Notes under the pieces: generated by a model | The model's input: the letters and a program-made list of their open reading frames with translations, nothing else | Told to the model about the DNA's origin: nothing | Databases searched by the model: none | From: Papio anubis | Taxonomy: Eukaryota; Chordata; Mammalia; Primates; Cercopithecidae | DNA length: 64,000 nucleotides | Reading direction: 5' to 3' | Assembly: GCF_008728515.1 (NCBI RefSeq) | Contig: NC_044981.1 | Span: 113,451,702 to 113,515,701 of the forward strand | Program-made: the position numbers and the translations under genes | In this document: positions 44,582 to 56,439 of the stretch, piece after piece | Layout: each line of letters begins with the position of its first letter | How positions within the stretch are numbered: the stretch's first letter is position 1

Positions 44582-44966
44582 TGTCTCAGTCCATTTTTGT
44601 GCGGCGACAACAAAGTACCTGAGACTGGGTAATTGATAAAGAACAGAAGTTTATTTTTCATGGTTCTGGAGGCTGAGAGTCCAAGATCAAGAGGCCAGTA
44701 GAACTGGTGTTTGGTGAGGCTGCTGTCTGCTTTCAAGATGGCACCTTGTTGCTGCATCCACCCTAGAGGAGTAAGGCAGTGTCCTTACATGGAGGAAGAG
44801 ATAGGAAGGCAAGAGGGTGCTCCCTTCATTCCTGAGCCCTTTTATAAGGTGCTAATGCCATACATGACTTAATCACCTCCCAAAGGCCACACCTCTTAAC
44901 ATCACCACAATGGGGATTAAGTGTGAACATGGATTTTGGTGGGGAAATGAAGATTCAAACCATAGT
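44582..44966 (-). mobile_element. MST-type MaLR LTR
   Basis: Reverse complement of an MST LTR: TGTCTCAGTCCATTTTTGTG, CCTGAGACTGGGTAATTGAT, CATGGTTCTGGAGGCTGAGA, TTAATCACCTCCCAAAGGCC, GGGGATTAAGTGTGAACATG. Solo LTR; no clean TSD at the right end. Confidence 0.85.
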
Positions 44967-45589
44967 GTGGACCATTCAAACTGGCCAGTCATCTACATGG
45001 CTTGGTAATCAATGAAACTTGACAATTTTACTGGCTTTCTATTAGAAAGAATTGCATAATTTCCATGAAATTTTAATTTTGCATTGCATTCTTGAAACAG
45101 CCCTAGAAGCCTCAGAATGAAAGTAATGGGGAGCGTGGGTTTGGAATAGACAGACCTGTTGAAGCCATGTTCCTGAGGTCTGGAAGCAAGGATTTGGTGA
45201 TGGAATTTGCAGACTCAAGAGGTCTTCAGAACAGGGAGTCTAGGCAGCCCCCACTTCCAGCTTTGATTTATGTTCTGTTCAAACGAAACATCTTGCTTCC
45301 CGAATGACACTTTGGCTTAATTTCACCAGAGTAGCAATTCTTAATGCAAAGCCATCAAGAAGAATTTGCTCAGTGGTCAAACAGCATTTTTCTACTTGGA
45401 AACCATGAAGGTCCACTGTTGCACAATATTCTTGAGCAAACAAGGTAAAGGTGTCTACAGGAAAGAGGAAAACCAGTAAATGTACCAGACTAGGCTGGGG
45501 TCAGAAAAATTCAATCACCTTACAACTGCCGTTCCAGTCTAGTCCCAAGGTGGCAGATTTAATTTTGGTTAATTCTCAACTTTTCAGGA
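44967..45589. other. Unassigned sequence
   Basis: No gene or repeat recognised. Confidence 0.4.
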
Positions 45590-45800
45590 ATATATTATTC
45601 ACTACTTCCTCTATGCTTCCAAAGCACTTAGTCCATATTTTCATTAATGTATTAGCCACATTCTGTCTTGTTAATAATTTATTCACCTATTTCCACAAAT
45701 AGACTTTAAACCCTTGAGGGTACAGACTGTGTCTTCATCTTCAAATTTTTCAAAGCCAAATGGAATGACTGGCACATATTAGGTGCTATATATTGTTTAA
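45590..45800 (+). mobile_element. L2 3' region
   Basis: TTTATTCACCTATTTCCACA, CCCTTGAGGGTACAGACTGT, GTCTTCATCTTCAAATTTTT and GGCACATATTAGGTGCTA follow the L2 3' end. Confidence 0.65.
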
Positions 45801-46210
45801 AGAATAAAAGTATAGACCAGTGACTGAAGTCTACTTATATTCTGATCATGCAGTTACAAGATACTTTAAAAGAATAAATGTAACATTCACCAATGCAAAG
45901 ATTCAAAACAGGTGTGTGATACAGTATTAGAAGACAAGATAAAGCAAGGGGCTCTTTTTTGGCTTGAAAAGAAAAATCTAATTTAAATCAAATCTAAATC
46001 ATTATCTTTAGATTTGAACAAATTAAGTGCAATTTTCATTCTGATTATTCATAACCTGAACTCCTGACCACCTGGGTGACTGGAATGTGAAAGGTCACAG
46101 GTCAATTTAAATCCTTTTTGTTCACAAAACTTTCCTTTGTGAGAGGAAATCATTTGAATCACTACCCACCTTGAATCATTAAGCCTAATAATTTGTTGAC
46201 TAAATGTAAA

Positions 46211-46510
46211 TTTTTTTTTTTTTTTTTTTGAGTCTGGATCTTGCTTTCTTGGCCAGGTTGGAGTATAGTGGCACCAACACAACTCACTGCAGCCTCAACT
46301 TCCTGGGCTGAAGCAATCCTCCCACCTCAGCCTCCCAAGTAGCTGGGACTTCAGGTGCGCACCACCACACCTGGCTACTACTTAATTTTTCATAGAGACA
46401 GGGTCTCACTATGTTGCCTAGGCTGGTTTTGAACTTCTGAGCTCAAGTGATCCTGCCACCCTGGCCTCCCAAAGTGTTAGGATTACAACCGTGAGCCACC
46501 ACACACAGCC
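46211..46510 (-). mobile_element. Alu (J-like)
   Basis: T19 tract then GAGTCTGGATCTTGC and both arms, ending ACACACAGCC. Flanks TAAATGTAAATTT (46201-46213) and TGAATGTACATTT (46511-46523) match at 11 of 13 and are read as an aged TSD. Confidence 0.94.
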
Positions 46511-47599
46511 TGAATGTACATTTCTTATTTCAAATTACTTTAATGAACAAAATAATGCCAATTATAATATATCCCTAAATTTCAGCTACTCCCACTACTT
46601 ATCTATATAATGGCAACTTAGAAGGAGAATTTATATACTCATAGCATATTCACAGCCCTCTATGTCGAAAGGAACTTGTATTTCAAGTGAGAGGTAAAAT
46701 ATCTTTTTTCAAGCCAGTAGGGAGGAATTAATTTAAATTAATGGGATTTTAGGAATGGATCTTTAGACAATTGGTTGTAATTGGTCAAAATTTTCAGAGT
46801 TGGTCAAAATTTTTAGAGTTGGAAGTAATTAGATCATAACTTCTAACAGAGAAAACCTCCGGGCTAGATGAGTAGTGTTCCTTACTCTGAGATTCAGTAT
46901 CAGCATTTGCACTGCTTACTCATCAAGCAGATTTGAGGATGGGAGCAAGCACAGAAGACAGTAAGAGACACCTGCCACACAGCATCTCTCAAAAGATCAA
47001 AGTTAGGACTCAGGAGAAATAGATGAAATCAAGATCATGATCAATAAGGTCAGGTACTTTGGTTTCTTAGATGTAACGATGGCATTTATGAGAAAAGACT
47101 AATATGCACCTAAAGGAGAGAAGAGTGGGGGGAAATGATGCAGAGAAAAGGGTACCTGGTTCTAGGGATCAGCGGACTGTCCCTCACCCTCAAATTTAGG
47201 GTTGGTTTGAAAAATAAAAGAAGCACTTTGAGTGGTAGTCCTTGAATTCCCAGTGGAGACCAAGGGCTCTACCCAACATGAGAGGAAGCTTTGTGATATA
47301 ACTGGCACTTTGACATTCCCGCTGCGAGGCAATTCTGTTTTGTTAAGAGCTGATCATTTTCTGGATGGGAACGTCAAGCCGCCCGTCTTTCTAGATTTTG
47401 CCTGCCAAAGGACTGCCATCTCATGAGCAAGAACATTTCTTCTACACTGAGACTCTGCTAAGCTTAGGGCCCTCCAGGTATCTAGATGGGTGGAAGGGGA
47501 GAGATGAGCTTCTGGAACTGTTCCTAGCTAGCGAGACAGAGCAGGGGCCCCTCTTGGGGACCGGGAGCCACCACACCCCCCAACAAGAATGGAATTAAA
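46511..47599. other. No gene recognised
   Basis: Overlapping ORFs 47232-47426 and 47398-47598 have no known relatives. The latter half may belong to the LTR that follows, whose left end I cannot fix. Confidence 0.4.
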
Positions 47600-48276
47600 G
47601 GAAAATCTTGAGTTCCTTCAAAGGAAGTTGCAGGCACCTAGCTAGCCCTGAGAAGTAAATGAGCAACTTGATAAGCAAGAAGGTAATAGTAGCTTAAACA
47701 GTATCCAAGGAAGTTAGAATCACGAAATGTTAGGCTCCTCTCAGAAACTAAAGATAACATCTTAACCTATGTCCCTTAGTTGTCTTTCAGAATCCTGGAA
47801 CCCCGCACCCCCACCCAAATGAATCTCCTCCAGATAGGGGGGAATCAAAGACCAAACTCTTTGTTCTAAATTTCTTCCTGAGGGGCCTGGAGGACGTCAC
47901 GTCCCTGGCCCTGAACATTCTACTAATTCCAAATTTTTAGATGATGCTTTGCCTTCTTAACTAATTGGAAATCAGAAAATCTTTGAATCCACTTATAATC
48001 TATGGGCTCTTGCTTGGAGATGTCCCACCTTTTGAGGTCAAGCCAAAGTATAGCATCCATGTATTGATTTATGACTTTGCCTGCAACCTCTGCCCCCTGT
48101 CTTAAAAAGCCTTTACCTGTAAACCATCTGGAGGCTTGACTCTTAAGCAATAGCTGCCAATTGTCCTTGCTTAGCACCCTGCAAATAAACGCCTTGCTTT
48201 CTCCTGCTGTAAACCTCAGTGTGGATATCTCGTTTTACTGCGCCAGGCAGGTGGAGTCCAGTTTGGTTTGATAACA
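47600..48276 (+). mobile_element. ERV LTR, subfamily not assigned
   Basis: LTR-like: polyadenylation signal AATAAA at 48184-48189, a following GT/T-rich downstream region, the U5-like text CTGCGCCAGGCAGGTGGAGT and the terminus GGTTTGATAACA ending in CA at 48276. The left boundary is uncertain; TG starts are possible at several places. No adjacent internal genes. Plus orientation follows from the polyadenylation signal. Confidence 0.6.
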
Positions 48277-50239
48277 TTAGGGGCTGGGAGAGTATGCATT
48301 CCTATTACAGTCACAGTAAGACTCCAGTGCTTGAGGTAACTTGGATGAGTTCCTTGCAGTTGAAGGATTTGAACGAGAGTGTGTGTCTTTGCATGGCACC
48401 ATTCCTGATGTCCAAATTATATTTGTCGATGGAAATCGAATTAAGTTTAACTGACTTCCTGCCTTTTCCTCAAGGATGGCATCTGTGAGAGAATTGTTGC
48501 TGCTGCTACTGATGATGATCAAGATATTTAAATTGAACTGCATTTTAAGGTTTTAGTCCTTTATTTCATAAGAACCACTGTGAGGTAAATAGGTAGCTAC
48601 AATTGCACATTCCAGCTAAGGTAGCCTCCCAAATTCCCAGAGGTTATCTAGGCATGCAAATTAAATTTAGCTGAATGCAAATGCACTTCCCTGCTTTGTT
48701 TCAATGTCCTGCAAATGAAAAAAAAAAAAAAAAAAAGAGAGAGAGAAAGACAAAGAAAAGGCCTTTAAAACATTTTCCATCTTTCTTGCTTTTCCATATC
48801 TTTCTGACTGGGGTAGTTCAAATTAGCATAACTCTAAGATACTATTTTAGATCACTTTTCCAAGTCAGTGCTCTTAAGACTGATACTGTCAAAGAGCAAA
48901 GGCTAAATCTGATATATATATATGGTGCTGCAGCCCCTGTAACAGAGCCTGGAACTCACTTAATGATTTTTTTTTTTTTTTTTTTTTTAGAGTGCCTGAT
49001 CTTACAGATCCAAATGCCCAGTTCAGAGTTGTTGGACTGGAAGACTGTACACTTATTCCAATGATTCTACCATTAATCTAATCCCTTTTGGAATTCTCTT
49101 ATTGGAATTCCTATCCTAGACCAAGGCATGTGGTCTGAAAGATTTATTGGTGGCAAACTTTGGTTTTGTGAGAGAATCTGCTATTTAGAAAATGCAAAAG
49201 GCATCTCTTGCCCAGTCTGGTAAATAAGTTGAGTAATCTAACTTTTTAATCTCATTCATATGTGATTAGAAATGAACGAGACTAATTTTCTGATGTGTTT
49301 CTCCATAAACTATATTTGAAAGCAATTCCAAAACAGAAATTTCACAGATGTTTGGAAGAATGGTGATACCACTGGATTACGTGTATATCTACATGGGCAA
49401 TCACCTTAAATGGAACTGCATTCCTATTATGCATATTTTTAAAAAAAATCTTACAAAGTTTTGAGACTAAAAAACAAAATTCCAAGCGGTCCTTATTCCA
49501 TATTCATGGGCACTGCCTGGAGTGGGCCCGATTGTTGTGATGAGTTTGAGTTTGTGGCCATTCTTGCTGGTCCTTCAAGGTAGCAGAAAGGATGGTGCTG
49601 GTACCTTGGCTTCTTGAGCCAATTATGTTTTTACTGGAATTGGAGTAACAAGCTTCTGTGCTACCTATTAACTTCCTACATGCTGAGATGAGAATAGCTA
49701 GAAGCTGTGGAAAAATGCTGATATACTTAAAATAAAGAACCAAAATAGCCATATAAACAAACCTCAGGGAATTTTAACCAAGAAATTACTGCCAAATAAA
49801 TCTGCAGCCAATCAAAATGCTGAATATTTTATTTTGAAAAGGAACTATATTTTTAGTCTCTGCCATGCTTGTCAACACTCCACTGTAATAATAAACTAAA
49901 CCATTCATTTAAAAAAAAAAGATGGAAGTGACCTTTTTCACAAACTCAATTAGCCACCCCATGCATTAGTGGAGGCAGAAATGCACAAGTGACTGTTGAT
50001 GATCACAAACACGAGGTTGGGGCATTTGTAGTTCATACAAGGAATAAGAAACATCTACTGTCAGATGGGAGTTCCACCAAAACTGTCGGTTTCTGTGGGC
50101 CCTTCCCACAAGAACAAAAGATGAGCTGAAAAATAAAAGTCAATTCTGGTCATGTTTCATGGTACTTCAGTAATCTTTTCTTCTCTCTTTTCTTCTTGAA
50201 TGTTCATTTTATTGAGCTCATTGCTGTGAGGTGAAAGGC
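48277..50239. other. No gene recognised; A- and T-homopolymers
   Basis: A19-type run passing into GAGAGA at 48718-48745 and an orphan T-run of about 24 at 48967-48990. ORFs such as 48675-49064 run through these homopolymers and are not credible. Confidence 0.45.
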
Positions 50240-51130
50240 TAAAGAAACTAATTGTAAAAACAATATGCATCCATCTTAGATAATTTGGAAAATAAGCCAA
50301 AAATCAAAAAGAAAATAAAAATTACCCATTCCCCACCATTCAGAAATAATAGCTATTAACATTTTGATATATTGCCTTCTTATCTTTAAACGCATTATAG
50401 GTAAATAATTTAAAATACAATTATGAGGATGCATGTGATTTTGTCTTTTTTCCTTAGCATATTATAAACATTTTCCTATGTTAGTAAATAGTCTTCAAAA
50501 AGATAATTTTTAAAGGCTGCACAATAGCCAACCACATGCATAAAACATAAGTTTGTCATTGGAATTCCTGTTAATAGACATGTAGTTTCTTTTCATTTAT
50601 ATTAATACGTACCTATAATGAATACCTCTTTATAATGTTTTGTGTACTTGTATTAGTCTGTTTTCACACTGTTGATAAAGACATACCTGAGCCTGGATAC
50701 TTTATAAAAGAAAGAGGTTTAATGGACTCATATTTCCACAAGGCTGGGGAGGCCTCACGATCATGGTGGAAGATGAAGGAAAAGCAAAGGGATGTCTTAC
50801 ATGGGAGAAGACAAGAGAGTGTGTGAGGGGAAACTCCCCTTCATAGACCCATCAGATCTTGTGAGACTTATTTACTATCATGAGAACAGCACAAGAAAGA
50901 CCCACCCTCATGATTCAATTACCTCCCACGGGGTCCCACCCATGACACGTGGGAATTACGAGAGCTACAATTAGAGATTTGGGTGGGGACACAGCCAAAC
51001 CATATCAGTACTGTTATGATTGTTTCCTTAGTATGCATTTTGAGAAGTGGAATTCCTAAGTCAAAGGATGCTGTGCAGGTTTTAGCTAGTAAGTTTCTTG
51101 TTAAAAATAAATGATGCTTCTACTAATATA
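50240..51130 (-). mobile_element. L1M fragment, minus strand, split by THE1
   Basis: ACATTTTCCTATGTTAGTAA and AAAGGCTGCACAATAGCC before, AGAAGTGGAATTCCTAAGTC and AAAGGATGCTGTGCAGGTT after the LTR, are collinear parts of an old L1 in reverse complement. Diverged. Confidence 0.6.
50649..51007 (-). mobile_element. THE1 solo LTR
   Basis: Reverse complement of a THE1 LTR: TGTATTAGTCTGTTTTCACA at the left, AGAAAGAGGTTTAATGGACT, CAAGGCTGGGGAGGCCTCAC, ATGGGAGAAGACAAGAGAGT, ACACGTGGGAATTACGAG, ending GCCAAACCATATCA. Length 359 bp, normal for THE1. Perfect 5-bp TSD GTACT (50644-50648 and 51008-51012). No internal region. Confidence 0.97.
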
Positions 51131-52728
51131 TTGAATACTATTGTAAGAATTACCACCCTCCATTTACTTTTCTTTCAAAGACAAGCATTATCCCTTGAAC
51201 CTCAGGATTATCAGTCCCATCAGTCCCATCTCTACTGGGTGCCACCATATAAAACTAAACATGATATACAGGTTCACTGAGATGGATAATTTGTCTCTCA
51301 TCTCACTGTCTGCCAGAAGGAATATGGTAGAATGTGCTAGGTGATTCAAATGTACATCCAAGAAATGTGGCAAATATGTTTGGGGTGCCTGAAAAGGTCA
51401 ATCTCCATCCTTAGGTGTCTGCATAAGCTTTGCTGAACAGTGGGGCTGGGCATTTTATTTTTATAACAGGTAGATCAGGGATATCTGACTCTACCTAAAG
51501 CAGCCAGATAGAAATCACAAAAGTTTGACTTAAGAGGCTAAAAGACTGTATTCCATGAAGGTGACTTCTTCTAGAAGACTGAGCTGCAGCAGCTTTTTTG
51601 GGCCCTGAGGACTGGTGATGAAGCAGAGAGAGCTAGGGACAATTTGCAAATGAAGCCAGAGGAGGGAGCAAAGGCACAGAGGGAAGCGGAGAGACCCTTG
51701 GGCTGGGATAGAGAAGGGAGAGAAAAATAGACAGAGCAAGTGTTTAGTTACCAAAGATTTGACTTCCTATGTATATTCTTCAAGTTTCATGAAATACTCC
51801 TCTCATCTTGCAGTAAGTTCCCTTTTACTCAAGCTGACTGAAATGTGAACAAGTTATCCTTACTCAAACAATGGGACTGATGTTGATCAATCTTCCCACT
51901 GTGGTAATCTCAGGCATATGTTCTTTGTTATATGGCTAGGTGCTGGTCAGTATATATTTTTTAAAACAAGAGAGTATAACTGCTGATTGTACCTTAATTT
52001 GAAAATGTTATTTTTTTTCCCTGTAGATAGGTCATATTGGTCAGACCACATGCTGACATGTGAATTTGTTCCCACCAAATGAGTCAGTTGAGATTTTAAA
52101 AAGCAAAAACAAAAAACCCAAACACCTCCCAATTGTTCTGGAGGATAAAAAAATGAGCTAGTTGGTCTTACTGGCTTGTACTAACAAAAAATAACCCAAA
52201 AAACCTGGCTTCAGTATATTTAAAACAATAACATTAGCTCTTTCTGCTATCCCAGTGGAAACAGAGTTGTAATACACTGCATGTTGTCCGGTTTGGTGTG
52301 ATTTTAACCTGGTAGTGGGATGAAAAATATTTGCTACATGGTTTAAAGTTGAAATGGCAAGAACAAAGTTCTTTCTTATTCACATTTTCTGAAGAAGCTC
52401 TCCGTGCATAGAAGAGTGTGAGCCTGGGATGGGACAGGTGAGACATACTTTGAGGGATATCAGCTCCTGCTCATTTCTACCTAGATAATGTATATACTAG
52501 AACTAAGACAAGACTCTGGGGAGGCTGGAGTGGCTTTGGTTTTTGCTTTTATTTTGGAATAGCAAAATATAGATGAGGAGAAGATGATGCAATTTTTGTA
52601 GGAGAAAAGAGTGAAGGGACAGGGTGAGGAAACAGCAGAAGCTGTTGCTTCTCTTTCCCCATCTTCTTCCAAAATTGAAATACTGCAGTATCTTAGGCAC
52701 AGTTTTCTGTGAAAATGCACAGAGATGA
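51131..52728. other. No gene recognised
   Basis: All ORFs are 60-80 codons and several overlap one another in opposing frames. No repeat family assigned. Confidence 0.45.
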
Positions 52729-53130
52729 TGTCTTAGTCTGTTTTGGGCTGCTATAAAAGGATACCCAGAGGCTGGGTATTTTATAAAGAACAGAAATTTA
52801 TTTCTTATAGTTCTGAAGGCTGAACATCCAGGATTGAGGGACCGGCATCTTGTGAGGGCCTTCTTGCTGTGTCATCCCATGGCAGGAGCAGAAGGGCAAG
52901 AGAATGTGGACACATTGGAGAAAGCAAGCAAAAGAGGGCCAAATTCGCTTTTCTAATAAACCCACTCTCACAATAATGAACCTACTCGCATGATAGCAGC
53001 ATTAATCCATTCATGAGGGCAGACCTCTTATGACCTAATCACCTCTTAAAGGTCCCACCTCTCAGCTTTGTTGCATTGGGGATTAAGTTTCCAACACATG
53101 CACTTTTGGGGACACATTTAAACCACAGCA
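52729..53130 (-). mobile_element. MST-type MaLR LTR
   Basis: Reverse complement: TGTCTTAGTCTGTTTTGGGC, GCTGGGTATTTTATAAAGAA, TTATAGTTCTGAAGGCTGAA, ATCACCTCTTAAAGGTCCCA, GGGGATTAAGTTTCCAACAC, ending AAACCACAGCA. Flanks GATGA (52724-52728) and GATGG (53131-53135) match at 4 of 5. Solo LTR. Confidence 0.88.
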
Positions 53131-53189
53131 GATGGAGATGTGTGTGTGGGAGGATCATGAAACAGCATCTGTGAGGAAATAAATGAAGC

Positions 53190-53530
53190 AGGGTTGGGAA
53201 AGACAGAAGTGAAGCTGCAATACAGCTACAACGGAGGTCTCAGCTGATCCCATGGTTTCTGGAGCTGGGCTGGCCCTTCGGAGTTAGCTCAAATTAAGGC
53301 AAGTGGAGTGGGCCTTATACTCTGCATTATCTACCAGTCATTGGATGTGGGCTGCTCCTGTGTCTTCAGCAGGGGGCATAACCTTAGGCAAAGTGGCTTC
53401 CTTCTGCTGAAAACTTTTCCTGTGGAGGTTCAATTGTGAGCTGTTGGCAGTCAACACTTCTGACAGCTAGAAGCAAATGCCCTATCCAGGGGGATCTGAG
53501 CAGTGCCCCACAGTAACCACTGGAGTACAC
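53190..53530. repeat. Old dispersed repeat, second copy (see 9957-10300)
   Basis: Shares blocks with 9957-10300 (GCAGGGTTGGGA, CTCAGCTGATCCCA, GGAGCTGGGCTGG, TCATTGGATGTGGGCTGC) in the same order. It precedes minus-strand ERV-L-like sequence, so in that element's frame it would be 3' of the polymerase region. Confidence 0.55.
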
Positions 53531-56180
53531 ACATTCCGCCACTTGGGACCACTTGCTTCATATGGTAAGTTTATCCCGACTGCGATAAGCTCCTCCAGGG
53601 TTCCTGGATAACTCTGCCAAAGACAGGTTATTAGGTAAACTATAGCCCTTGCTACTGCACCTGGTCCTGAGGCTTCAACTTACACACATCGTCTCTCCTA
53701 TGACCCATTCTTGATTCCCTTCACCCTTGGCTAGCACCTGTCTTGGTCGAGGTGGCTTGTCTGGTGTGAGCAGACTTCATTCCTGAGAGGTCTGAGCCCC
53801 TGGCCACAATGCCCTGCTTAGGCTGTGGCTGCTGCATTTGCCCATTTATCGCTAAAATTAGGCTTGGAAGTATAAAGAGATGCTTCATGGTATCACTTGG
53901 GTGCCCAATATATTCCTTCCCGCCCTATTGTATCCTTCAGTTCCACCTCTGATGATCTGGGTCACTTTACCCAGATGATTTACAGCAACAAGGATGATGA
54001 CCTTTTCCTTGTCTGCTGGTCTCTTGGCATGAGGCTTTTGAAGTAACTGGGTGGCAGCTACAGTTTAAGGTTTACTGAGACTCTTACTTTGTTCCCTGGT
54101 GGAATCATTGCTCTCTGGGGATCAGGATCTCTAGACCACAGAGCCAAGTGTTTCAGGGATGGGCAATTTCAAATCTCCCTACTGGAGTTGTGATAAATAG
54201 GGCTGCTCCTACTTCCACCCCTTGGTTCCTCGTGGACCTGGGTTATAGAATACATCAGGGGACACAGCTCAGTAACGTTTATTGATTTAGGATGTGTACA
54301 GCATTCTGGAGAAGAGTGTTGCGTATTTGCAGAGTGTCACTTCTAAGCTAGTGCCTCAGCTGCACCTTCAAAAAGCTGTTTAATTTTTATCAGGCACAAA
54401 TTTTCTAAGTGGGACTGTATGTGATAGAACCAGTGGATCCCGTGGTTATGTGCTCACTGCTATACTTCCTTTGTTGCATAGTAAGACCCTTGTCCAAGAC
54501 AATGTTAAACAATATCCCATATCAATTGGTCCAACACTCAGTAAGGCCTGTGATCATGGTGATGGCTGAGACTTGGCAGGCAGGAGAGCAAACTTGTACT
54601 TGAAATACATATTTGCTCTCAGTCAATATGAATGACTGGTCCTTCCTGGGTGGAAATGGTCCAGTGAAGTCAACTTGTCACCAAGTGGCTGATGTCCTTG
54701 AGGGATCGTGCCAAACTGGGGTCTCAGTGTTGGCTTTGTTCCTGTAAAGTTGGTTGCAGCAATAGCAGCACTATTGGGCCCAAATATAGCCTCCATGTCT
54801 GCTCCTATGGCCTCTGTCCATGAGCCCATTGTGCCAACACTTGGCATAGCTGGTGACAGAAGCTGGCTGTTGTCAATGGGTCAAATAATTCTGTCTCATT
54901 GGTTGTTTAGTGAGTCTTCTATGATGAATGCTCTGTCATGGACATTAACATGGGAAACAAAGTCCCTCCCATGTGGTTTCTGCTCCTCTATGTCTATCTG
55001 CAGCCTATTCTCCAGACCCCCTTGTCTCTGACCTTCTAAACTTTCTTTTGACAGATCCAACCAACCAGTCACATGGTTTATCAGTGTCCATGAAACCACG
55101 TATCATCTCGACTTGAGTTACTCTCTTACCACATTGTGGATGACTAAGTGTGCTACCTAAAGCTCTGCCCGCTGGGAGATCCGTCCCCACTGCTGCTTTC
55201 AGTGCCATTTGTGAGAGGGGCTGTGACGCAGAAGCCATCCGTTTTTAGCTTGTACTCATATACCAAGACACCCATCCATTGGTGAGCTCTGCTCAGCCTT
55301 TTACAAATTTCCTTTAGCTGCTCATAAGCGATCCCCTCCCCCATGCAGCTCAGGGAGAGTGCATGTGTGGTACTGTTAGATATCATGTGGGGTTGGGCCA
55401 CCTCTTCATGCAGCTTCATTGAGTGCTCTGATCCTGATGTCTTATGATGCATTGCTGCTGGGCGTGCCACTGAGCTTCTTAGTGAGGCTTGCTCCCTTTT
55501 TTAACCAGCCTGTCCTTGCTGCTCAGGTGAACAGGCTTTTTGGCTGCATGCGGAAGATTCATTCTGGCATGCTCACCTCTACAAGCCTTTTCTCCCCTTC
55601 ACTGTTTGCTGCAGCAGCTCTAGCATTTCTCCTACATTTATTGCAAATACGTTTTCCAAGAGGTTGAGAGCTTCCTCTCAGCATACAGCATCATCTTCTG
55701 GGATCCTTGCAAGAGTGTTGAATTTTGAATTACAAGATGATGCTCCCATATGAATGAGCCCTCCCCCGCTTATCTGAGTTGATCTTGTCTTCCTTGACGC
55801 ATCACCTTGGGATCCAGCCCCATGCATGCCCCCCAAACCCCAGCTCTAGCTAGCACTGGTTGGTTAGGTCCAGTGGCTTTTTTTTAAGCATAGAGACCCT
55901 GTCCTGGCTTAACAAGCTCAGCACTTCCCATGCTGGCTCATGTGACTTGATCCTGCTTATCGGTGTGATGTCCAGGAGGACAGATGGTTTAGATCCTGAG
56001 AGGCTCAAGTGTTGTCTTTAAGTTAAAAGACCCTGTAATGTCTTCAAGCAAAAGGTCAATGTCAGTCTTAGTAGAAGGCAGTAGGCTACTTCTGCAATCC
56101 CAGAGCACCCAAAAGTCTCTGGATTTCTAAAGTTCTTGAGCACATCAAGCCACATCTTCACATTGCAAGTCTTAGGGTCC
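53531..56180 (-). mobile_element. Decayed ERV-L-type internal region
   Basis: No LTR is directly joined. The main evidence is a minus-strand stretch around 54440-54700 that follows the order of a class III (ERV-L) integrase core, though broken by stops and frameshifts. Flanking parts at 54900-56180 show no clear domain but have the same composition and lack of other repeats. The limits are approximate. There is no open reading frame longer than 107 codons. Confidence 0.5.
54440..54700 (-). pseudogene. Retroviral integrase remnant (ERV-L type)
   Basis: In intact elements this region joins viral DNA to the host chromosome. Here, in minus-strand frames, a block near 54463-54504 matches the region around the second catalytic Asp: the Gln-Gly after it and a downstream Thr-Lys-Glu-Val remain, while the Asp codon itself now reads Gly (54493-54495). 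In-frame stops follow within a few codons. Upstream (about 54640-54700) is a segment like the start of the core. No function can remain. Confidence 0.5.
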
Positions 56181-56184
56181 CGCA

Positions 56185-56340
56185 CACACTCTCAATTTTT
56201 TGTAAATAGAATCATATGATTTTTGGCAATTCTGTATCCTCCTTTTTCTACTCAAAAATATTTCCAGGATATCTTTCTATGTCAACATATATACATTTAT
56301 GTTAGGTTAAACTATATGAAAAGACTGATATTCAAATGTT
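56185..56340 (-). mobile_element. Short L1M fragment
   Basis: TTTGTAAATAGAATCATATG and TATTTCCAGGATATCTTTCT resemble reverse-complement old L1 text. Short and diverged. Confidence 0.4.
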
Positions 56341-56439
56341 TTGAACCTGCAAAAATGGCATTAGAGTTTAACCTAATGGAGCTTGTTCTTCCTGCAGAAT
56401 TCCCATTTTGGTAAATGGCTGTTCCGTCTTTCCAGTTGC

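Noticed and set aside
47191..47205. TTAGGG shared with 48277-48282 as the TSD of the LTR at 48 kb
   Set aside because: The sequence after it does not start with TG and the implied length of about 1.07 kb lacks other support; coincidence is likely.
54708..55470. 107- and 105-codon overlapping ORFs as coding sequence
   Set aside because: They lie on opposite strands of a decayed retroviral region and neither has a continuous domain.
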